DNA of 64,000 nt, taken from contig NC_087066.1 in NCBI RefSeq assembly GCF_963678635.1, forward strand, positions 5,051,954-5,115,953. The letters run 5' to 3'. Below, piece by piece: positions 56,161 through 64,000 of this stretch. The position numbers and the translations under genes were made by a program. Position 1 is the stretch's first letter; every line of letters starts with the position of its first letter. The notes beneath the pieces are model-generated. The model was given only the letters and a program-made list of their open reading frames with translations, did no database searches and was not told the origin of the DNA. This stretch comes from Symsagittifera roscoffensis (taxonomy: Eukaryota; Xenacoelomorpha; Acoela; Convolutidae).

Positions 56161-58009
56161 TTTTTTCGAAGTTACCTTCTTTGTTCGGTAATTGATAATT
56201 TTGGTTCAAAAAAGTCGAATGTCCTTTGTCGACTGCTCTTTGTCGACTGCTTGACTGCTTTTTAACTGGATTCAAATAACTTTTGGCTATCAAAAAATAA
56301 GCCAGGATTATTTTATAAACCCTAATTGTTTCACAAGCAGCCAAAATAAATAAGTACAAACTGGAGGATCGTAGTTTTTCATACAGTTCGGGTTGGGGTG
56401 CTCAATTTTTATTTCGACTATCTCGAATAAAAATTGGTAGGATTGATCGTATCGACGCAAATTTGGCATATCTTGAAGTTAAGGATGTATATATTTAAGT
56501 ATCTTTATATGTTTCAACTGTGTCTCACTAAAAAATTCACAATCAATAAAAATGAAAAAAAAAAAGAGAATTGAATTTATGTATATGGCGCTGAAGCCTA
56601 ATGCAATTTACTTATCCCGCGCTGAAAACTGTTACCAGCTGAAATCAGGCAAGCCAGTTAATCACAACAATTTCTCATACTACTGAATATTTAACTCTTT
56701 TTTTTATTGGCTGATGGGGGACAGATACAATCAGTTTAAAAAACTAGTTTTTCAATATTTTCTCTGCTAAAAATATTTGAGGACAATTACATGGCAGTCA
56801 AAACATTCAATCTTTTACCTGTTAAACGAGAAGGCATCTTTTGCAGTAAATAATGGAACATTTGTGGTCTTGTGGGTTTTTTCTATCGACGTTCGACTTG
56901 TTCATGGAACATTTTGCGTAAATTTTGAAATGTCGCCTGAAAAACTTGGATAACCATAGATCCAATTTCAAAGCAACTTTCACCTGCGATTATTTGTTTT
57001 TTTTTCCGAAATTGGAAGAAAGTGACGGAATATTTGTGCTCTGGATGGTTTTTTTTCTCGAAACTGTTTCAGTTTCTTAACTAGCAGTTTTTGCCGAATT
57101 TGTTTTTATGTAATCTGAAAAGTTCTGTTGTCTTCAGTTCAATTTTTGAAGGAATTTTTGCCTCCTTCTGTGTCTTGAGCTTTGTCACCTGGGGCCCAAC
57201 TCTAAAAAAGTTTTTCATCTCCCTTTTTATTTTTGTAAATTTTTAGGGTTTCAAGTATTGCCAATATGGCTAATTTGGGATAACAAACCCGCATTCGGTT
57301 TTTTTGTGCTATCAAGGCGCAAGCTGAGATCTTATCCCTGCTAGAAACCGCTCCTTTTTGACTTAAATCCAGCTATTTGGTCCAATGATTGTTTCGCTAT
57401 CTGCGAATTATATCAATTCGTGCTTTACATAACCTGTGGGGCGATGTTTTTGAAAAAAAAATCCAAAAACCTCCAAAAACACTATTTCAAAAACTTCAAC
57501 GTAGTGTTATAAAGGTTTGATTTGAGGACCACTCTGACCACGATATTTCAAAATGGCTCTTAATAGTGACTCGAACAGACCAAATTAAGCGCCGCAGTTC
57601 TAACTCGAGCATGAAGTAATTGTATGTTTGCGTTCTATACTTTAACTCAAAATTTTCTCTCGCCCATGACTAATAGAATTGAACGACCCAACCCTTTTTT
57701 CCACAAACATTTTCCACAAAAATGTCTCGCTACAATTCTAATTTGAATATGGTGTAATTGTATGTTTCCCTTCTATACTTTAAAATATTTATTCTTTCAT
57801 TCTTGACTAATAGAACTGAACGATACAAGCCATTTTCCACAAAAACTTCAGTGACATTGAACAACACCCACCTTTTTGAAAACTTTCGTGGTCACTTTTT
57901 TTCTTTCAAAATTTCAGCAAGTTTTGCTTAATTTATGTCTCTGATTACATTCATACTAATTGAAGGATTTTCAAAAATGTCTGGGCATATCAATATCTTT
58001 ATATTTGTC

Positions 58010-58230
58010 AGACGAAAAAACGTAACAGGTGACAATTCGTATCAGGTGACAATTCATTACAGTAGCTTGAGCGCGGAACACTGATTCACGGGCATCATTT
58101 CCCTTCTGGTGGATGTGAGCACTGCGGAGCGAAACGGAGCAAACGCAATTTACTCCTCAAGGCCTTTCCATGAGTTGTTGCCTGTTATGAATTGTCACCT
58201 GTTACGATTTGTCGCCCAACCCTTTCTTTT
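58010..58230. repeat. foldback with doubled CAGGTGACAATTC arms
   Basis: CAGGTGACAATTCGTAT and CAGGTGACAATTCATTAC at 58028-58065 face GAATTGTCACCTGTTACG and its neighbour at 58195-58225. The equivalent structure in the first B block is at about 55425-55595. Probably a MITE carried along in the duplication. Confidence 0.6.
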
Positions 58231-60279
58231 GCGCTGTCAGCTCTTGAATGTTGTCATTTTGCATCGACGGCCCTTCATTTTGATTGAGCAGACTTATGTC
58301 CGGTGCCACCCCCATTTGTGTTGTGATTTGAGTGTTTCCGGTACGCTAAGCTCGCTAAGCAAGTATTGTATGTCATTATCGCGAAAGGCATCAAAAGATG
58401 GATTATCACTCCATTTTTTACCCGTTCTATATTTGCTCATAAGATCTTTCGTTTTTCTGTTGTCGTTTTTGTTTGACCTACTTGGGCTGAGGTGCTCGCT
58501 TCATGATTCAAATGAAACGGTCTAACGATGTCCGTTTGCCGCGAGTTGTTAGATTTTGTTCGAATTTGATTGACCTTGTTTGACTTTGTTCGACTATACT
58601 GGACGTTGCTCTACTTTGTTCGATTTCTTTGAATTTAGCGGACATTGTTCCATATAACGGACATTTTTTGACTTTGTCGATTTTATCGGGAATTCTTTGA
58701 CTTTAGTCTAATTTGTTCAACTTGTCAGTCTTTGTTCGAAATCGTTTGTCTTTTCCGGACCTTGTTAGACTTTTTTCGAAGTTACCTTAGTTTGTTCGGT
58801 AATTGATACAGTTTGTTCAAAAAAAGTCGCCTGTACTTTGACGACTGCTCTTTGTCGATTGCTCGACTACTCTTCAACTGGATTCCAATAACTTTTGGCT
58901 ACAAAAAAAATTGTTTCGTTTTAAATCCTAAATTGTTTCACAAGCAGCCAAAAACATAGTAGTACAAACTTGAGGATTGTAGTTTTTCATACAATTCGGA
59001 TCGGGGTGCTCGATTTATATTTCGTTATTCTCGAATAAAAATTGGTAGGATTTGATCGTCTCGAAGGCAATTCGGCATGTCTTGAATTTAAGGATGTACA
59101 TATTTAAGTATCTTCATGTGTTTCATCTATGTTTCACCAAGAACTTCACAATAAAAAAATGAGAGAAAGAGGGTTGACTTTATCTATATGACGCTGAAGC
59201 CTAAGGGAATTTTTATGCTGCGCAGAAAATTGTTAGAAGCTGAAATCAGGCAATCCAGTTGATCATAACAATTTCCCATACGACTGAATAATTTAAATTT
59301 ATTTTTTATTGGCTGTTGGGGGACAGATAGAATCAGTTTAAAAAATAGTTTTTCAATATTGTCTCTGTCAAAAAAATTTGAGGACAATTACATGGCAGTC
59401 AAAACATTCAATCTTTTCCCTCTTAAACGATAAGGTAAATTTGTTCCAATTTTTGAAGTAAATGATGTTTGACTTTTTCATTGCCCATTTTCGCGGAATT
59501 TTTGAAATGTCTGCTGAAAAATTATGATAAGCACAGATCCAATTTCAAAACAAATTTCCCTGCGATTATTTGTTTTTGTTGTTCCGAATTTGGAAGGAAA
59601 TGACGGAATATTTGTGCTCTGGATGTTTTTTTTTGTCGAGACAGTTTTCATTTTTTAACTAGCAGTTTTTGACGAGTTTTTTTTGTGTCATCTGAAAAGT
59701 TTTGTTTTCTTCAGTTCAATTTTTAAAGGAAATCTACCTCCTTCTGTGTCATGAGCTTTGTCGTCTGGGGTCCAACTCTAACCGTCCTAATTGACCTAAA
59801 TCCAGCTACTTGGTCCAATGATTGTTTCGTTACCTGCGAATTATATCACTTCGAACTTTACGTAACCTGTGGGGCGATGGTTTTTGAAAAAAAAAATCTA
59901 AAAACTTCCAAAAACGCTATTTCATAAACTTCCAATAAAAATTTTCAAAAACCTATTCCGAAAAATTTAAACTTGTTGTTATAAAGGTTTGAATTAAGGA
60001 CCACTCTGACCACGAATTTTCAAAAAGGTATAGTTAACGCGCGATATATTTCGTCCTGTTAAAGTGTGAGCGGCAAATTCTACGCAATTTCTAGGATTTT
60101 TCTTTTGACTCCCTGCAAACCCTGCCAACACCTTAATTGGCAGTTTTTTCAAAATTTGCCGGCGGTGTAGAATATTTCGTCAAGTTTGGCTTTTAATAGT
60201 GATATGGGAGAGCTCAGAAAATCAATTTGGTGGCCTCAAAAAAAAGTCGACACTATTTTCGTGTTAACCCATCACCCCA

Positions 60280-60720
60280 TTGAGAGCATCCCAGATCCTC
60301 CCCTGTATTAAATAATCTATTTAAAGAAAGTTTTCAGCACCGCTGGCAAATTAAAAAAAAGGCCGAAAAGACCGTTGTTGAGCGTTTTTTGGAAAACCTG
60401 GACAAAAATGTGTTTTTCGGCGCGCGCTTCTCCTCAAAATTGTTTTGTGAACAAAAAGCGGGTTTCGCAAAAAGACCGCTCTCTTTTATTTTTCTTTGAT
60501 CATGAGTTTCCATTGTTTGTGACAACAAAAACTCAACATGTTTACAGACTTCGCTCTGAATTCCAGTGACATGAACGCACCAAAGTAAGCGCCGATCCAG
60601 TGCTCAGTTTGGCCACGTAATATCGGCCGAAAAGAACAAGTCGCGGATCCCTCCGGGTGGTGAGTATGTCGAATCACTGAGGGGAAGAGATAGTGGTCCG
60701 CTTCAGCCCTCTCCTTTGAA
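60280..60720. mobile_element. degraded hAT-type MITE, GGGGCGGATCTA family
   Basis: Contains TTTTTCGGCGCGCGCTTCTC and TGTCGAATCACTGAGGGG, matching the interior of the element at 42982-43409, and CCCAGATCCTCCCCTG near one edge. The ends are too eroded for a TSD. Confidence 0.55.
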
Positions 60721-61321
60721 TCAACTCCTGGATTAAAAAAATGAACAATTTATAGCCAAATCTTCAAATACGACTCCAAAAATGAAATTCAACAGTGATT
60801 TATTCATGCAACTAAATGGAGCAAACTAAATAGTTAATGACAAATTTGAAAGCACCTAAAGTATATTGTGGGGATCATCACCAACCCCTTTTAAGCAAAC
60901 CAGTTTATCGCAGAATAACAGTCTGCACCCCAAAGGAAATACAAAATTAAAATCATACAGATTTGCCCATGAGTATCGTTAATACACAGAGGCGTCATAT
61001 TTACGGGCAATTGACTTTTGAAGACATCCCAAGTTTGTTTGCTCTTAATTTGAATTGGAAAGTTATTCGTTAAAATTACAACCATCACTGGTTGAGGTAA
61101 AACCAATATTTAAAAACTTGAACGATAAAAAAACTTTAAAAAGGCAAAAATGAACGATTGATCGCGAAAAAACTGAGACTGCAAACAAGTAAAAGCAGAC
61201 ATTTGCATGAACTGGCGACTGTTTTCGCGATTACTCGGTTTTTTTAATAGCTCATATCAAAAGCAATCAAAAATTTTGGTGAATCAGCGGTTTGTGATGG
61301 AAAGGTGACGTATTGAATATT
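60721..61321. other. intergenic, no supported gene
   Basis: No exon or repeat boundary recognised. Confidence 0.4.
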
Positions 61322-61575
61322 CTAAGTAGTTGCCATTCCACTGTGGTCATACATGTTGAGTGGGATGTAGCTCATCCGGAAACCCTGATTCATTTTCGGA
61401 TCTTTTATCGAAAAGGGATTAATATGTAGGACCGCTGGGGTTCCAGAATAGGGACTTGTTGAATGTGACCATTCCAACCACGAGTGTCGAAAATCAACCC
61501 GGATGCGAACATGAACGGAGTGTCAAACAGGTAGATGTCGTGCTTCCCCGGAATGTGATGTAGTAGTCTCTGCAT
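61322..61575 (-). pseudogene. orphan coding fragment with one frameshift
   Basis: Minus-strand ATG at 61575 opens MQRLLHHIPGKHDIYLFDTP, then FMFASGLIFDTRGWNG and VPILEPQRSYILIP, to a stop at 61405. Shifting by one base in the TTTT run just before that stop gives a continuation (SIKDPKMNQGFRMSYIPLN, MYDHSGMATT) to a stop at 61322. Composition is clearly protein-like and GC-richer than the surroundings. I cannot name the family. It may be a single exon with a sequencing or true frameshift, or a gene relic. Confidence 0.5.
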
Positions 61576-63099
61576 TTTCGTCTCTTACCGAAAACTATAA
61601 CACATCTTCGTTTTTGAAACTGAAACTATCAAGTTGATGACTTTTTGGTAGTCTCTCATCGCAAAATAAATTAATAACGTACAGTTTAATGCAATGTATA
61701 TTTGTCTGAATAGTTTTCATGCCCCCAACTGCGAAATTTTACTGGGTTACTCCGGTTCAATAACTCTATTTATGATAAAACGTGGCATACCGACGAATTA
61801 AATTATTCCCAGCATAATTCTTTTTGGAAAGAAAAGTCAAAATAGCCGTTTGTTTTTTTTTAAATAGGATTTTTAAAAGATTAAAAAAACAGCTCGGCTC
61901 ATTTCAAATTCCCTCCATGTGACAAACTTTCCAGTTTTTTGTCAAGGCATGAAAACCAATTGCGTTAGCAATGGCCAATTTTTGTCTTCTTGCAAAAATT
62001 CACTTCAATATGACAACTTAAGATAGTTTTTGAAAATGAATTTCAGTTGTGGCGAACAAAAATTGTCAGAGCATTTATTTCAATCAAGCAATTTTTCAAA
62101 ACCATCAAGTAACTTTTTTTTAAAAAGAATACCAAAAGGAAGGTAGAAAATAATCTGAATTGATGACTGTTTTCTGCCCTCCATTTGGTGTTTTTTTGAA
62201 AAAAAATTAACTGATGATTGTGAAATTTTGCATGATTAAAATAACTACTCTGAAAACAATTCCTCGCCACAGTTGAATTTCATTTGCAAAAAATGTTTGA
62301 GGTTTCCTTTTGAATAGATATGATGCAACAAGAAACAAAATTAGCCATTCCTAACCCACTTTACCAGTAAATCAATCACGCATTTAGCCACAACAGTGCC
62401 AAAAAATTGGAAAGCTTGTCACATGAAGGGAAATGGAAAAAACCTGAGCAGTATATTTAATGTTTTTAAATTCTTTTTATTAAACAAACGGCTAATTTGC
62501 TTTTTTTTAAAAGAAAAACTATGCTGGGAATTATCTAATTTGTCGGTACGTCAAGTCTTATATAAATCGGAGTTAATAACTGTTATGAGTAATTAGTTAC
62601 CGTTAAAAAAAAGAAGCTACCTGATTTTATTTTTTGCTATGATTTGGAGGTACTTTTATTTTGAAAACTGATTGACAGTTTAACTTTGACAGCTGAATTG
62701 GACAGTTTAGCAGTAAGAAAACCTTTCGTATCAAAAATTGAAGTGTTCAAGAGTGCTTGAATTTAACAGCTCTGGCATTGTCATACTGTTTGGTATGATT
62801 AGCGATGATACCAAATCCGGAAGGAATTGTAAAGTTGAATCATTAATTTGAAAATTAAAAAAGAGGTAAAATTTATAAACCCTTTATTCAACGTCAGCCA
62901 ACTAGCAACGTTATAATATCATTTAGCGTACAAGATCAACCGATCAACCTTAACCACTCAACGCAGTGAGGTTATATGAAAATAGCGTTTGCCAATCCGT
63001 GCCGAATAAAACTTTCCCTGAAAAAAAAATTACTTAAATCCCCGTAGGACTAGAGTTTATAGAACCCCTGCGGGATTTTTTTGACTTTTTTCTATGATG
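61576..63099. other. intergenic, no supported gene
   Basis: Short AT-rich frames only. Confidence 0.4.
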
Positions 63100-63780
63100 T
63101 CAAGTCTTAATTTTTTGTGCTTGGATCTCCTTTATTGTCTTCTTTCTCGTATTGAATCTCGTGTTCTTCCGAGATATCTTCTTCTTCCTTTTTTTCTTTG
63201 ATCTTGAATATTTTGATTCATTTTGTTTGTAACGAATAATACCTAATTTTAGTTTTTTCTGTGTCTTTTCTTGAGCTTCCCATAGGTGAGACCAAGTCGA
63301 TGGTATCGACTGGTTTTCCAATGATTTTTGCTTTACTGTCTCAAGGAATTTGACGCACGCCTTATAGTTTGGGGATTTTTTTGTGAATTCCCATTTCTGA
63401 AATTAGACTTTTAAAGATGGGCTGTTTCTCTGGAGTCGCATCCATTGTTGACTCAATTGAAAATTGTTTAACTGGCGATTTCGTTTTGTGGGTCCTCGGT
63501 TGTATATATCGGAATCGAGTTCACAAGTGCCCCGGATAATATTGATTGTCTCTTTCGGGCTAGTTTTCGTTTTGAGTTTATAGTTTTCAATAGTTCTGGT
63601 ATCTTGTTTTTTATTCGTTTTGGCGATGGGGTGCTTTTCTCTGAAGTTGAGGACAATCCTTGCTGGATGAGCCGACTTTTCGCTATCTGTTTGTTGTGTA
63701 GTAATTTTCGTTGGTTTTTCTGTTTTTGTTGAGTATACTTTTGTTTCTAGTTTCTGATAGGTTTTTTAGGCAACCCTGGT
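63100..63780 (-). pseudogene. lysine-rich coding relic, frameshifted
   Basis: Three minus-strand frames follow each other as if one protein had suffered two frameshifts: STSEKSTPSPKRIKNKIPEL (from 63656), SPVKQFSIESTMDATPEKQ (about 63480-63370) and YKACVKFLETVKQKSLENQ followed by STWSHLWEAQEK (about 63365-63250), ending in a run of Lys/Arg to 63100. None begins with ATG. A retroelement ORF1/gag-like or nuclear basic protein is possible, but no diagnostic motif is visible. Confidence 0.35.
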
Positions 63781-63866
63781 GTCTCCTCGTTGAACAGTGG
63801 GTGTTGTTGCGCGTTTAGGTCTTAATTAACTAAAAAGCGCAAACAAGGTCCTGTTCTGCGGGCGGA

Positions 63867-63872
63867 TTTATA
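63867..63872 (-). promoter_or_regulatory. TATA box for the minus-strand lysine-rich frame
   Basis: Minus strand reads GCATATAAATCCGCCCGC, a TATA box followed by a GC-rich stretch about 90 bp upstream of the open region. Inference only. Confidence 0.3.
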
Positions 63873-64000
63873 TGCAAAATTGTAACTTAAGTGTGACTGC
63901 CTGCAAGGCCCGTGTATCATCGGCTTACGGACGAAAGCAAAACCACTGTTTCTCCACAACCACAGTTGTTTTCCTTGTGTTTGTAGTAATGCTGTGTATG

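Larger units (their letters stand above)
54943..60030. repeat. A-B-A-B-A tandem duplication
   Basis: Block A (TTGTTTCACAAGCAGCCAAA, GATCGTATCGACGCAAATTT, GGCGCTGAAGCCTAATGC) occurs at 54943-55370, 56326-57975 and 58930-60030. Block B (ACAATTCGTA palindromes, TTTGCGTTGTCAGCTCTTG, TTCGACTTT array) occurs at 55370-56325 and 57976-58929. The spacing of B copies is about 2.6 kb, and the first A is cut short. Divergence of roughly 10-15 % by eye suggests an old event. Confidence 0.85.

Noticed and set aside
55548-58525. Similar plus-strand frames at 55548-55841 and 58109-58525
   Set aside because: They are two copies of the same duplicated non-coding block; changes between copies do not spare codon first and second positions and the frames run into the TTCGAC minisatellite.
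1-64000. CRISPR arrays, bacterial operons, rRNA genes
   Set aside because: No regularly spaced direct repeats with unique spacers, no closely packed reading frames, no ribosome-binding sites and no recognisable rRNA core.

Overview
This is a gene-poor, visibly AT-rich stretch of animal (invertebrate metazoan) nuclear DNA. The evidence is spliced genes with GT-AG introns and split codons, signal-peptide exons, AATAAA sites, a leucine-rich-repeat-like membrane protein, lipocalins, a dibasic-cleaved secretory peptide precursor, and many non-autonomous DNA transposons with terminal inverted repeats (TIRs) and target-site duplications (TSDs). Nothing points to a bacterium, plasmid or free virus. 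I cannot name the species.

Layout. 1-4000: a 2.4-kb tandem duplication with a nested ~440-bp repeat and TATG microsatellite. 6.7-14.3 kb: a decayed virus-like DNA transposon flanked by inverted repeats. It carries remnants of several genes on both strands, including a protein-primed-type DNA polymerase B with N-terminal zinc fingers (Polinton/Maverick-like), preceded by a three-unit array of TGACGTCA sites. 18.8-20.5 kb: a single-pass membrane protein with LRR-like ectodomain, followed by a MITE at its 3' end and a broken second copy at 22.8-23.5 kb. 24.3-27 kb: two transposon families. 28.1-29.7 kb: a signal-peptide exon and, 1.2 kb downstream, an exon encoding three intact copies (then three decayed ones) of a GFFxDQAxG-KR peptide. 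This looks like an undescribed neuropeptide-type precursor and is the item I would follow first. A decayed copy of the signal exon lies at 33.3 kb.

30-41 kb is dominated by TIR elements built from dense short palindromic motifs (AATCGATTAT, TTTGAGCGG). 36.4-42.7 kb (minus strand) and 51.5-52.5 kb (plus strand) hold two head-to-head lipocalin paralogues. Their second exons share a nearly identical ~245-bp tract, while their first exons and the ends of exon 2 are well diverged, which looks like gene conversion. 43-51 kb: a hAT-type MITE with perfect TSD, a nest of elements inserted in one another, and a 3.9-kb TIR element that contains a GC-rich, exon-like segment. 54.9-60 kb: an A-B-A-B-A tandem duplication. 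61.3-63.9 kb: an orphan coding fragment with one frameshift and a lysine-rich frameshifted reading frame behind a TATA box, both on the minus strand.

How it fits together: the few host genes all appear to make secreted or membrane products (two lipocalins, an LRR-like receptor, a peptide precursor), and three of the four are present as a pair of copies, intact or decayed. Transposon activity and local duplication explain most of the rest. All alignments and motif calls were made by eye.
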